In this document: piece after piece, positions 18,640 to 27,669 of the stretch | How positions within the stretch are numbered: the first letter of the stretch is position 1 | Layout: each line of letters begins with the position of its first letter | Assembly (NCBI GenBank): GCA_965243385.1 | Contig: CBDEUV010000002.1 | Coordinates: 1,240,001-1,304,000 of the forward strand | DNA length: 64,000 nucleotides | Origin: JANSYA01 sp965243385 | Lineage (GTDB): Bacteria; Spirochaetota; Leptospiria; Leptospirales; Leptonemataceae | Direction of reading: 5' to 3' | Program-made: the position numbers and the translations under genes | Notes under the pieces: generated by a model | Database searches by the model: none | Told to the model about the DNA's origin: nothing | The model's input: only the letters and a program-made list of their open reading frames with translations

Positions 18640-20022
18640 TTGACCGCTTGCGAAACGCTCGCCAGACTCCGGGTCCTGCTCATGGCCTTGAAACGATTTA
18701 TTCCATCAGCTGTGGATCCGGAGATGCTGGCGATCGTTCGCACGGAAACCGACCGCAACCTGATGCAGATGGCCTGGATTCGCACGGTCGCCATCGGCGG
18801 CTGGCTGCTCGTCGGCATTGTCGCAAGCGTCGCGACCAGAGCGCCGGACTGGTACCGCACTCTGCCGCTGCTCGCGGTATATTTCGGGCTGGCCCTCGCG
18901 CTCCTGATCATTTCACGTCTGGCGGCCAGACCGGAAAAAAGAGCCAGCGGCGAAGGCCAACCGCGCAAATTCGCCCGCGGCATTCTGCACTGGTCCCTTC
19001 CGCTCTCGGACATACCCATGATCTATCTGATTATGGACCAATCGCTGCAGGCGAATCCTCAGCCGCTGCTGGCCGCGGCGTTTACACTGGGCGTCTTCAT
19101 ATTTTTTATTCTGGCGTCGCCCTCGGCGCTCTTTATCGGACCGACCCTGCTCGCCACGATCGAGGCTGTTGTTTTTACGGGAATCATGCTGGTGCACGCC
19201 GGCATCCCCTTTCCGGGCTGGCTGCCGTCGGCCGGGCTTCTGCTGGCCACGGCCGGAGTGGTCGCGGTGTTGATCGCTCGCCGGGTTCTGCGCATTGCGA
19301 ACGATTACGCGCGCGAAAAGGATCGGCGGAACCGTATGGCGCGCTATTTTTCGCCGGCGGTCACTCAGCGCATCCTGGCGAGCTCTTCAGGCGGAAATTC
19401 CGGCGACGGGCGGGCTTCAAGTTCGGAAAGTGATGACCTGATTCCGACGACCGGTAACAGCGAATCGCGTACGATTACGGTGCTCTTCGCGGATATCCGC
19501 GGCTTCACGGCCATGTCCGAAAAGCTGCCAGGCGAAGCGGTGGTGCGCCTCTTAAACGAATATCTATCGCTCATGGTCGACATCATCTTCGCGCACGGCG
19601 GCACGCTCGACAAATTCATGGGCGACGGCATCCTCGCGTACTTCGGCGCGCCGCTCGATCTGCCCGATCATCCGCAGATGGCCGTACGCTGCGGCCAGGC
19701 GATGCTCGCATCGCTCGACGACTTAAACGCGGAGCGTCAGAAGCGCGGCGATCCGCCGCTGGAAATCGGCATCGGCGTAAACACCGGCCCCGCGATTCTG
19801 GGCGACATCGGCCCGGAGATTCGCAAAGAATATACCGTGATCGGCGATACAGTCAATGTGAGCGCACGCATCGAATCCCTTACGAAAAAAACCGGGACGC
19901 CGTTACTGGCTTCGCGCGCCACCCGCGAAGCCTGCGGGGACGCTGCGTTTCAGTGGACCGAAGCCGGAGCGCTGCCGGTGCGCGGCAAAGCCGAACCCGT
20001 TAAAGTTTTTATCCCCGGCTGA
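18640..20022 (+). CDS. Membrane-anchored class III adenylate cyclase
   Basis: Makes cAMP from ATP at the inner membrane. About six hydrophobic helices (residues 45-235) act as sensor or anchor, followed by a guanylate/adenylate cyclase catalytic domain (about 275-455). Both metal-binding Asp motifs are seen (LFADIRGFTAMSEK and MGDGILAYFG), with the purine-selecting Lys in LDKFMGDG and Asp in YTVIGDTVNVSARIE, whose Asn and Arg stabilise the transition state. The residues favour ATP over GTP. The ORF opens with TTG at 18640; ATG at 18682 is an alternative. A GACCGC/GCGGTC hairpin follows the stop. Confidence 0.9.
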   Translation: MTACETLARLRVLLMALKRFIPSAVDPEMLAIVRTETDRNLMQMAWIRTVAIGGWLLVGIVASVATRAPDWYRTLPLLAVYFGLALALLIISRLAARPEKRASGEGQPRKFARGILHWSLPLSDIPMIYLIMDQSLQANPQPLLAAAFTLGVFIFFILASPSALFIGPTLLATIEAVVFTGIMLVHAGIPFPGWLPSAGLLLATAGVVAVLIARRVLRIANDYAREKDRRNRMARYFSPAVTQRILASSSGGNSGDGRASSSESDDLIPTTGNSESRTITVLFADIRGFTAMSEKLPGEAVVRLLNEYLSLMVDIIFAHGGTLDKFMGDGILAYFGAPLDLPDHPQMAVRCGQAMLASLDDLNAERQKRGDPPLEIGIGVNTGPAILGDIGPEIRKEYTVIGDTVNVSARIESLTKKTGTPLLASRATREACGDAAFQWTEAGALPVRGKAEPVKVFIPG

Positions 20023-20233
20023 GACCGCAGCACTCGCGGTCGGCTGTCGATTCGTAATCATACCGGACGCAATCTCGTGATTCGCCAGCCCCGGAATACC
20101 GCCTGTTTCAGACGAACACACGAGTGCCTTCGCGCTCGCACCGCGCTCCCGGAAAAGCGATTGAACTATTCAGGCGGCCGGGACAACTAACGGGCTCTAA
20201 TATCCCTGAGTTAAGGAATCGAGAGGTACACCA

Positions 20234-21556
20234 ATGGATGGAGCTGCCAGCGGCGCGCTATTATTTTTCGGACTCTGCCTGATCACGGCGGCGGCCATAC
20301 TCGTATCAGTCCGGCTGTACCAGGAGCGGCCGGACTTCGTTTTGAAAGTCCTGAAGTACGGCCTGATCGGCGCGTTCTTCGTGGCATTTAGCGGCGCATC
20401 CCTGGCCATCGGCCTGCGAATCGACGACCGGCATTCCTCCACCTATTCGCGCAGCCTGAAGGCCGTGCAGCAAATCTGGGGCGGCACCATCCGACAGGTT
20501 CCGCCAGGTTTTACTTACGACGATGTCGCAACCCGCGAATACACGAACGAAAAGACCGGAAATATAGAAACGCGGCCGGTAATCGTTTCGAGAAGCGTCG
20601 GCATTGAAAGCCAGGACGTGCGGGTGAACATCGCTTCGAATATTCGGCAGAAGGGATTGTTGAAATTCGCCGGTTACGGCCTGGAATTCGACGGCACCTA
20701 CGTCATCCGAAACAACGGTCCGCGCGCGCAGACTTTCGATTTTCGATTCGACATTCCGGAGAACGCCGGCAATATCACCGGCATCGAGATCCTGCTGGAA
20801 GATCGCCCCTATTCCGGCGATACGAATCTCGCCGACGGTTTTCAATGGCGGGGAAAGCTCGCGCCCCGTGAAGCGAAACGATTTCGAATTCAATATAATG
20901 CGAAGGGCACCGACCGCTTCGACTATTTACTGGGCGCGAACCAGCTGGCTCTCGATCGCCTCAATTTTGAACTGACCACCGATTTCTCGGAGTATCGCAT
21001 TCCCGAGGACGCCATGGCGCCGACCGCCGAAGGCGCCGACGATCAGGCGGCAAAGCTGAGCTGGTCCAGCGAAAACCTGGTTACGGGCCAGAACATCGCG
21101 CTGCGTTTCGAGATCGAAGGCAACTACGGCAAGATCGCTTCAAAGCTCTTTTATTACGCGCCGCTCGCGCTGCTTTTGTTCACCGGATTTCTGTTGATCG
21201 TCAACGCGGCGAAGGGCGTCCGCCTGCATCCCATGCACTTTTTGTTTTTAATGACCGGCTTCTTCGTGTTCTATCTATTCGGATCCTACATCATCAGCTT
21301 CGTGCATATTCTACTGGGCATCGGGCTGGCCCTGGCATTGTCGACGGGCATCATGCTGTACTACGCGTATTTGATCCGCAAAGGCGATGAATTTCTACAG
21401 AGCGTGGCCTTCGGCGCGGCCATGTTCCAGTGGATCTTTTCGATCGCGTTTTTCTTTCCGGCCTATACCGGACTGATGATCACACTCGCGGCGATCATCG
21501 CGCTGGTCGCCCTCATGCGAGCCACCGCCGCGATCGAATGGGAAGATAAATGGTGA
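20234..21556 (+). CDS. Membrane protein with large extracytoplasmic domain (possibly CreD-like)
   Basis: 440 residues. Two N-terminal helices (about 8-28, 38-60) precede a soluble beta-rich region of about 240 residues (VQQIWGGTIRQVPPGFTYDD ... FEIEGNYGKIAS). Four to six helices follow in the last 140 residues. The soluble domain flanked by helices, plus YLFGSYIISFVHILLGIGLAL, recalls the CreD inner-membrane family, but similarity by eye is weak and I give no function. It is followed closely by intergenic hairpins. Confidence 0.7.
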   Translation: MDGAASGALLFFGLCLITAAAILVSVRLYQERPDFVLKVLKYGLIGAFFVAFSGASLAIGLRIDDRHSSTYSRSLKAVQQIWGGTIRQVPPGFTYDDVATREYTNEKTGNIETRPVIVSRSVGIESQDVRVNIASNIRQKGLLKFAGYGLEFDGTYVIRNNGPRAQTFDFRFDIPENAGNITGIEILLEDRPYSGDTNLADGFQWRGKLAPREAKRFRIQYNAKGTDRFDYLLGANQLALDRLNFELTTDFSEYRIPEDAMAPTAEGADDQAAKLSWSSENLVTGQNIALRFEIEGNYGKIASKLFYYAPLALLLFTGFLLIVNAAKGVRLHPMHFLFLMTGFFVFYLFGSYIISFVHILLGIGLALALSTGIMLYYAYLIRKGDEFLQSVAFGAAMFQWIFSIAFFFPAYTGLMITLAAIIALVALMRATAAIEWEDKW

Positions 21557-21585
21557 GGATTGCGAAGCAATCCGAAAGTCTTTCG
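21557..21585. repeat. Intergenic double hairpin
   Basis: GGATTGC-GAA-GCAATCC (21557-21573) is a perfect 7-bp stem whose loop continues the palindromic look, followed at once by CGAAA-GTC-TTTCG. There is no T run, so it is a poor terminator. The word ATTGCGAAGCAATCC recurs with one change at 23798-23812. Confidence 0.6.
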
Positions 21586-21607
21586 AGCTTCGCAGGCCGA
21601 ATATTAT

Positions 21608-22177
21608 TCATTTATCTTTCTGGGACGGTCCGACCAGTTTCGCGAGCCGACTGTCCAGTAGAAGATGTGTATAGTGTCCGATGACGAAAGCCGCGGCGTA
21701 GATCCAGTTTTCGAGCCACCATTCCAGCGAGTTGCGCCAGTCGAAGCCGAAGAACCAGGAATCCCGGGCGCGTAAATACTCTATGGCGAGCGCGAAGACC
21801 GCGGACAGTATCCAGGGCGTGACCGGCCAGTGCGTCCAGCCGCGGTGTTTGTGCAGCATCGGGGTGAGGGCGGCGATGGCGACGAAGGCCAGTAACTGCA
21901 ATTCGTTTACGATGTAAAGCGCGGCCAGGATTACGACGACGCCGTGAAAATAATATTTACGCGGAGTCGAACCGGTATCGAGATCCGGGAAGAGGCCCAT
22001 AAACCAGGCCAGGAGACAAACGCCGACCAGCTTGCGCACGGGCCCCTCCGCCAGCGGGTTGCGCACGAACTCGGCCAGCGAATCCGAATCGAGTTCCACC
22101 TGTCCGCCGGCCAGCGCGAGCGCTCCGACCGCGACGCCGGCGACTACCGCGCCTTTAATGTGCTGCGGAAAATTCAT
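21608..22177 (-). CDS. YdjM/DUF457-type membrane metal-dependent hydrolase
   Basis: 189 residues with four or five hydrophobic helices. The conserved motifs of the inner-membrane metal-dependent hydrolase family are present: FPDLDTGSTPRKYYFH, HKHRGWTHWP and GHYTHLLLDS, whose His and Asp residues are expected to bind a metal. The natural substrate of the family is unknown, though a phospholipase-C-like fold has been suggested. Its start overlaps the end of the upstream oxidoreductase gene by 4 bases (ATGA), so they are translationally coupled. Confidence 0.85.
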   Translation of the reverse strand: MNFPQHIKGAVVAGVAVGALALAGGQVELDSDSLAEFVRNPLAEGPVRKLVGVCLLAWFMGLFPDLDTGSTPRKYYFHGVVVILAALYIVNELQLLAFVAIAALTPMLHKHRGWTHWPVTPWILSAVFALAIEYLRARDSWFFGFDWRNSLEWWLENWIYAAAFVIGHYTHLLLDSRLAKLVGPSQKDK

Positions 22178-23205
22178 GGCGCGTCAAAATTTACGACGAG
22201 TTTGCCGAAGCGTTCGCCTTCGCCCTGCTGTCGAATGGCGTCCGGAGCTTCGGCGAAATCAAAAGCGCGGTCGATGATAGGCCGCAGTTCGTTCGCGGCC
22301 AGCGCCTGGTTCATGGCCTGGTAGTCCTGTCGCGATCCCACGAAGATACCCTGCAGGCGCAGATTGCGCATAATCGCCGGCATCAAAATCGAAGGATCCA
22401 TTTCGCGCCCGGGTCCCATGACGCCGATCAAACTCACGGTGCCGCCGGGCCGCGTCGCCTGCAGCGAACGCTCAAGGGTCCCCGGCCCGCCGATTTCGAT
22501 CACGTGGTCCGCGCCGCGACCGTCCGTCAAATCGCGCACGGCTCGCTGCCACTCCGGTTGTTCTTTATAATGAATGCCTGCGCTCGCGCCGAGTTCCTGG
22601 CAGCGTGCGAGCTTCTCTTCGTCGCCGGAAGTTACGATGGTGCGCGCGCCCAGCACGTGCGCGAATTGCAACGCGAATAAGCTTACGGCGCTCGTACCCT
22701 GAATCAGAACAGTCTGACCTGCGTGCACCTGGCCGTAGGTTACAAGCGCGTTCCAGGCGGTCAGGCCCGCGCACTGCACGGCCGCCGCCTCGGCGTCGTT
22801 GAGATATTCCGGAACCGCTACGAGCGCGTCGGCCGGAACGACCATAGATTCCTGCAAAGTTCCGGGCAGCGGTCCGCCGAGCGTATATTTGAGCGTTTCC
22901 CGGTCGGGAGGGCCGCTCTGCCAGACCTGCGAAATGATCGGACTGACTCGCTGCCCGATCTTCCACTTTTCGCGCGGCTCCGGCCCCAGATCGGTGATGA
23001 CCCCGACGCCGTCGGAACCGGGGATCAGCGGAATCGGATAGCGCGGGTTATAGCGACCGCGCACGGCCATATAGTCCCGAAAATTCAAGGCCGCGGCGCG
23101 CATGGCCACGCGCACTTCGCCCGGACCCGGCTCGCGATCGGGAAGTCCATCGACGACGGCCAGGTTCTCCAGCCCCCAGGAATCTCTCAACATACACGCG
23201 CGCAC
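22174..23205 (-). CDS. Zn-independent alcohol dehydrogenase/quinone oxidoreductase-like enzyme
   Basis: 343 residues of the medium-chain dehydrogenase/reductase family: a GroES-like N-terminal domain with ALNFRDYMAVRGRY and PLIPGSDGVGVI, then a Rossmann domain with VLIQGTSAVSLFALQFAHVLGA binding NAD(P). The catalytic zinc Cys normally found after the NH-D motif is absent (NFRDYM) and there is no structural-zinc Cys quartet, pointing to the quinone oxidoreductase/enoyl reductase branch. Substrate is unknown. It is the first gene of a two-gene unit with the YdjM-like protein. Confidence 0.9.
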   Translation of the reverse strand: MRACMLRDSWGLENLAVVDGLPDREPGPGEVRVAMRAAALNFRDYMAVRGRYNPRYPIPLIPGSDGVGVITDLGPEPREKWKIGQRVSPIISQVWQSGPPDRETLKYTLGGPLPGTLQESMVVPADALVAVPEYLNDAEAAAVQCAGLTAWNALVTYGQVHAGQTVLIQGTSAVSLFALQFAHVLGARTIVTSGDEEKLARCQELGASAGIHYKEQPEWQRAVRDLTDGRGADHVIEIGGPGTLERSLQATRPGGTVSLIGVMGPGREMDPSILMPAIMRNLRLQGIFVGSRQDYQAMNQALAANELRPIIDRAFDFAEAPDAIRQQGEGERFGKLVVNFDAP

Positions 23206-23289
23206 GAGAACCGTTTCACAGACCCGGGCCAGGAGCGCAGCTTAAATCGCTGGCCGGCCAGCGGCTCTCGCAGACAGCGTTCTGGAACC

Positions 23290-23745
23290 ATGCCTGATTC
23301 TGATTCCTACCAATTGTACTGCGACGGCGCCTGTCGGGGCAATCCCGGGCCGGCGGCGATCGGCGGCGTCATTCTGCGGAACGGTTCTACAATAGAAGAA
23401 ATCTCCGAACATATCGGAACCGCCACGAACAACGAGGCGGAGTATCGCTCGCTCGTGCGCGGACTGGAAGTACTGCGGGATCTCTTGAAAAAAAATGACC
23501 ATGAGTCATCGACGACGAAAGGCTCCGATGCGGAACGAAAAGCCACCACGCTTGAAATCTTTATGGATTCCGAGCTGGTGGTTCGCCAGGTCGAGGGTCG
23601 CTATAAAGTCAAAAACGAACGACTGCGACCGCTGTATCAGCAGGTGCGCGCACTGCTCGATGAATGGCCCGCCTGGAAAATTCGCCATGTCCCTCGCGCC
23701 CAAAATGCGGAAGCCGATCGCCTGGCAAACGCTGCGTATACTTGA
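23290..23745 (+). CDS. Ribonuclease HI family protein
   Basis: 151 residues from MPDSDSYQLYCDGACRGNPGPAAIG. The open frame extends far upstream, but that part is antisense to the oxidoreductase and the first sensible ATG is 23290. Catalytic acidic residues are visible: Asp in YCDGACRGN, Glu in NNEAEYRSL, Asp in IFMDSELVVRQV and the final Asp in NAEADRLAN. This subfamily (ribonuclease H-like, compare plant and Bacillus YpdQ) cleaves RNA in RNA-DNA hybrids. A Lys/Asp/Glu-rich insertion (KKNDHESSTTKGSDAERK) lies mid-protein. Confidence 0.9.
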   Translation: MPDSDSYQLYCDGACRGNPGPAAIGGVILRNGSTIEEISEHIGTATNNEAEYRSLVRGLEVLRDLLKKNDHESSTTKGSDAERKATTLEIFMDSELVVRQVEGRYKVKNERLRPLYQQVRALLDEWPAWKIRHVPRAQNAEADRLANAAYT

Positions 23746-24315
23746 TTCGCGAGTATTCACCACGCCAGGCATCGCAAGCCTGGATTCATCGCCTGGCATT
23801 GCGAAGCGATCCAGAAATTGGCGCGCACTGAGAGTGGATTAAAAAACGAAAGCCACTTTCGTACAGCACTGTTTGGAAAAACAAGAACGGTATCACGCGT
23901 ACGGGTAATAGTATTTGTGGTTTCGCTATCGCCGTGCGCGATGGCGATCGTCATCGCATTGCAATCCTTAAGTTTTGAAAAACATAAACCTGGCGGTCCG
24001 GTCTTCGCATGACCGAAGCTTTACTGTCATGCGGCGCGAAGATGCGATGCGTCATATTTATATCGCAAAGCACAAACGATAGTGCATGGCACAAACCAGG
24101 CATGCGAAGACGTGACGAAGAAAAATTGTGCGAAAACCGCGCGTTCCTGGAAAAAACTATCGCCGTTTCTTTTTTTTATTGACGGTGAATATGATTTCAC
24201 CCACATCATGGGCCGAATTCTGTTTCGCGTGCGACTCGGGAATCACATAAAAAAATTTGGAACGCGGCCTTCTTTTTTTTAGCAAGGCTGAATTTCAACG
24301 GAGGAAAGCTATTCT
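23746..24315. other. 570-base AT-richer intergenic region upstream of the porin
   Basis: It holds a CCAGGC/GCCTGG hairpin at 23765-23783 and the word ATTGCGAAGCGATCC at 23798-23812, matching 14 of 15 bases of the hairpin at 21559-21573. A GCGATG...CATCGC inverted repeat lies near 23938-23960. From about 24080 the base composition falls and several A/T runs appear, as expected for a strong promoter region of an abundant outer-membrane protein. GGAGGAAAG eight bases before 24316 is the porin ribosome site. A 66-codon ORF at 24082-24282 lacks support. Confidence 0.5.
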
Positions 24316-25272
24316 ATGAGAAGCTTCAAGCATCTTCTCCTTTCTGCTGTCTTCTTAACTGCATTTAGCGGTGTGAGTGCGGAAGGTAGTTACATCGGCT
24401 TCGGTCTGGGTCTGCAAGACGACCTGGGAAGCCTGACCAACACGATCGTAGTCGACGGTCTGAAATCCGGTAATGTTTATCCGAGCAAATCCGGTTTCGC
24501 AGCGGTTACAGGTTGTGGAACCCTGACGGCTTCCAACGCCTGTTATCGGGCCGGCAATAAAGGGCAACAAAAGCTGATCGTTCCCGATAACGAACTGATC
24601 GGTCTGGAAAAAAGCACCGGCGGCGCGATTCGTTCGAACGCGGGCGGCCCCATGATCGGTGCGGTTCTCTCCGTTTTCTACGAAAGCGAAGTCGGCAGCG
24701 GAATGTTCTATCGTGCGGGTATCAACTACACGAAGAAAATTCTTGGTGGCAAGAGCGAATCCTGGCTCTTCAAAGGATCGCCTCTGCAAACGAAGTGGTA
24801 CGACATTACCTGGGATTACTATTCCTGGAATATTCCGCTCTACTTCGGCCTGAAAGCGGGCATCGGCGAGTCAACCTCTGTCTACGGCGGCGCGGGCCTT
24901 AACTACTCAGAAGGTGGTTGGAATCTCGGCGGCACGAACAACGGTGACATTCCGGGCACTTTCCTCTCGACGGACATTGGCGTCCAAACCACGACGAACT
25001 CAGCGACCGGCGCGGTCATTCAAACTCCCGTCGTAGCAGAAGCGGTAAAATTCCGCGTTCGCTCGATCGGTTATCAGTTCCTCATCGGTCTGGAAACCAA
25101 ACTGGAAAGCGGCAACAAGGTCTTCTTCGAACTGGAAACCATTAAAGCCGGTTCACAGGGTCGCGTTGTAACCCAGTCAGCGGGTGGCACGCAGGGCCTG
25201 GCTCCGATCGCGGCCTACCCGATCAACCTCGGTGGCACGAACTTCAAGTTCGGCTACAAGCTGGCGCTCTAA
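24316..25272 (+). CDS. OmpL1-like outer-membrane porin
   Basis: 318 residues with a signal peptide cleaved after GVSAEG. The mature protein alternates polar and hydrophobic residues as in a beta-barrel. Its length, the order of segments and the ends VFFELETIKAG and AAYPINLGGTNFKFGYKLAL resemble the leptospiral porin OmpL1 as I know it, as does VPDNELIGLEKSTGGAI near the front. It is therefore likely a porin in the outer membrane. Codon use is unusually AAC/GGT/CTG-biased, in line with high expression. It has a strong ribosome site and its own terminator. Confidence 0.85.
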   Translation: MRSFKHLLLSAVFLTAFSGVSAEGSYIGFGLGLQDDLGSLTNTIVVDGLKSGNVYPSKSGFAAVTGCGTLTASNACYRAGNKGQQKLIVPDNELIGLEKSTGGAIRSNAGGPMIGAVLSVFYESEVGSGMFYRAGINYTKKILGGKSESWLFKGSPLQTKWYDITWDYYSWNIPLYFGLKAGIGESTSVYGGAGLNYSEGGWNLGGTNNGDIPGTFLSTDIGVQTTTNSATGAVIQTPVVAEAVKFRVRSIGYQFLIGLETKLESGNKVFFELETIKAGSQGRVVTQSAGGTQGLAPIAAYPINLGGTNFKFGYKLAL

Positions 25273-25310
25273 GATTCTTCACGCTTCTTAGAAACTCAGT
25301 CCGAGACGAA

Positions 25311-25340
25311 GCCGTTCGCAGCAATGCGGACGGCTTTTTT
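25311..25340 (+). terminator. Rho-independent terminator of the porin gene
   Basis: GCCGTTCGC-AGCAAT-GCGGACGGC followed by TTTTTT, 38 bases after the porin stop codon. Confidence 0.9.
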
Positions 25341-25433
25341 CGTTTGAGCGACTGATTTCGCTCCCCATTCGCGGCGCTTTTTGCCGCTCCAATTTCCCTG
25401 TTCAGCCGTCCGCAAATCGTCGATCTCCCGAAC

Positions 25434-25970
25434 TCAATCCACAAATAGCGAATCGTCGAGCATAAGTTCGATAGCCGTATCCCCCGGAGCGCCGGGACCG
25501 ATTTCGTACAGATCTTCCGGCAGCACCCGCGCGATCGCCGGGCCGGCCTCGAAGAGATCCGTCAGACAGATCACCGTGTGAACGGCATGCTCCGGCTCGC
25601 CGGCCCGCTCTTCGCGCTCCAGGATGATTCCGTCTTCATGCACATAGGCCGTGGCCAGACGCCCGCCGCCCAATTGCAATTCCAGGACGACGTAATAAGC
25701 CCGCCCGCCCAGATCTCTCAGGTAGATCCGCAGGCCGCCTGGATCCGCGACCGCCGCGGATTTGCGCATGAAGTGCAGCTCCGGCTCGCTGTATTCGCGA
25801 TAGCGGCCGCTGCGCTCGTCGAAATGCAGCAATAACCGCAGCATCTCCTGGAATTCTGGTTTGCGATTCACGATCTCTTTCCAGACGATCGTCTCCGCTT
25901 CAAAAAAACCGGCGTTTTCGTACACGTCCAGCCTCCCCGTAATCCTGAACTTCGAGGAGGAAAACCGCAA
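25434..25970 (-). CDS. Hypothetical protein
   Basis: 178 residues, soluble, acidic, with mixed helices and strands (YYVVLELQLGGGRLATAYVHEDGIILE). No signal peptide, membrane segment or known motif. I do not recognise a family. It lies between the porin terminator and the AAA ATPase gene, on the ATPase strand, 116 bases downstream of that gene. Confidence 0.65.
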   Translation of the reverse strand: MRFSSSKFRITGRLDVYENAGFFEAETIVWKEIVNRKPEFQEMLRLLLHFDERSGRYREYSEPELHFMRKSAAVADPGGLRIYLRDLGGRAYYVVLELQLGGGRLATAYVHEDGIILEREERAGEPEHAVHTVICLTDLFEAGPAIARVLPEDLYEIGPGAPGDTAIELMLDDSLFVD

Positions 25971-26086
25971 AATCGCTTCGCACCGCCCCGGCCCATTTAT
26001 CTTCAGGAAGAGTGTGCAGAACGCGGAGTGTTCCGTGTTTTATTCGAAAAACGAGCGCGGAAGAAATGACAGCCCGCTTTCGACGT

Positions 26087-27499
26087 TCAGGAACGCGATG
26101 AGTCGCGCTGCAGATAGCGCAGCACCGGATCGTACATGCCGCCGGGGTTCGCGCGCCCCGCGGATTCCTGTACCGTGGCGAACCACTCGTCGATGCTCGG
26201 ACGCACCAGGCGCATCGACCGCAGGAGATCGCGCCCGGTAATCGGCTCCGCTTCGCCGCTTCGGATGGCCGCCTTGAGCTTGCGTTCAACCGCCAGGTCG
26301 ACCACCGCTTTGAGATCGGCGGACGAAAAACCCGACGTCTTTTGCGCCAGGCGGTCGAGATGCAGGGTCTCTTCGGCGAGCGGCTTATCGCGCAGCAGTA
26401 TTTCGAAAGTCTCGCGGCGGGCGGCGGCGTCCGGCGGGGCGACGAAGAGCATGCGATCGAAACGCCCCGGGCGGCGAAAGGCCGCATCCAGATGCCAGGG
26501 CGCATTCGTCGCCGCCAGAATCAGAACGCCTTCGTTATCGCCGTCCACCCCGTCCAGTTCCGACAGGAATTGATTGATCAGTTGCCGGCCGCCCGCCAGA
26601 CGCTGGTCGTGGCGGCTGGATCCCAGCGCATCGACCTCGTCTATAAACAGCACGCTGGGCCGATGGATGCGGGCCTGTTCGAAAAGATCGTGTAGATTCT
26701 TTTCGCTCTGGCCCAGCCACATATCCAGCACATCGTTGATGCCGATCGAAATAAAAGCAGCCTGCAATTCGCCGGCGGCCGCCCGGGCCAGGTGCGTCTT
26801 ACCGCAGCCAGGAGGACCGTATAATAACATGGCACCGCCCGGTTTGCGACCGTAGGCCTCGTACAGGCGGGGGTGCTGGCCGGGATAGACGATCTTCATC
26901 CGGATCTCTTCTTTCAGCTCCTCGAGCCCGGCCACATCCTGAAAGCTGAGCGGCGGGCGATCCACATCCGCTTCATATACGTCCAGGCTCTCGTCGCTGT
27001 AACTGCGGGGTACCATAACGGGCCCGGAAGCCGAGAGTAAATCCTGGGCGCGCGGAGCGGGGGCCGGTAGCTTGTGCAGGGGCCAGCCGAAAAACTCCGG
27101 CAGATCGGTTTCGGATAGCGACGGATAGCGAGCCAGCGCGCGATCGTACAGGTTACGGGCCTGTTCTCGCTGTTCCGTCAGGGCCAACAGACGAATTTGT
27201 AAATCCAGCAGGCTCTCGGTGGCTTCGCCGGCCGCGCCGGGCAAATCCTCGACGAGTACGAGCGCTTCCCGGTAGCGTTTATCCTCATAAAAGCATTGAG
27301 CCAGACCGAGCTTGAGTTTTTCGTGCCCGGGATGCAGACGCAAACCTTCGCGATAGATCAATTCGGCGTCGCGACGGCTGCCGTTCTTACGCAATATATT
27401 CGCAAGATAGAGTCGCAGTGGTACGTTATCGGGCGTGGCACGCAGGGCGTCCCGGAGCGCGGCCATAGTTTCGGGTTCTGACGGCTGAGCCTGATCCAT
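26087..27499 (-). CDS. TPR-AAA+ ATPase of the CDC48/FtsH-like class
   Basis: 470 residues. TPR-like helices occupy about 10-150 (ALRATPDNVPLRLYLANILRKNGSRRDAELIYREGL). An AAA module follows (about 190-420) with Walker A LLYGPPGCGKTHLARA, Walker B VLFIDEVDALG, sensor NAPWHLDAAFRRPGRFDRMLF (second region of homology with Arg fingers) and a C-terminal lid. It lacks a protease domain, so it is probably an unfoldase or remodelling factor whose TPRs recruit clients. Cytoplasmic. Partners are unknown. Confidence 0.88.
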   Translation of the reverse strand: MDQAQPSEPETMAALRDALRATPDNVPLRLYLANILRKNGSRRDAELIYREGLRLHPGHEKLKLGLAQCFYEDKRYREALVLVEDLPGAAGEATESLLDLQIRLLALTEQREQARNLYDRALARYPSLSETDLPEFFGWPLHKLPAPAPRAQDLLSASGPVMVPRSYSDESLDVYEADVDRPPLSFQDVAGLEELKEEIRMKIVYPGQHPRLYEAYGRKPGGAMLLYGPPGCGKTHLARAAAGELQAAFISIGINDVLDMWLGQSEKNLHDLFEQARIHRPSVLFIDEVDALGSSRHDQRLAGGRQLINQFLSELDGVDGDNEGVLILAATNAPWHLDAAFRRPGRFDRMLFVAPPDAAARRETFEILLRDKPLAEETLHLDRLAQKTSGFSSADLKAVVDLAVERKLKAAIRSGEAEPITGRDLLRSMRLVRPSIDEWFATVQESAGRANPGGMYDPVLRYLQRDSSRS

Positions 27500-27669
27500 A
27501 CGATTTGGGAATTACAAATAGAGGGCGATCAGTGTCAAGTCTCTCAACAAAAGCGAGCAGAAAGTACGCAAAGAAATAGCTCCTATCATCCGCGACATAA
27601 AAAATTTACCGGCGCTTAGCGACACCCGCTCCGGAAAACGAAGCACGCGCAAGATTTTCCGTTCATAGA

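Noticed and set aside
22723..23289. Upstream extension of the RNase HI ORF
   Set aside because: Antisense to the oxidoreductase and not similar to RNase H; ATG at 23290 starts the true domain.
24082..24282. 66-codon ORF upstream of the porin
   Set aside because: No ribosome site, no recognisable protein features, in an AT-rich promoter-like region.
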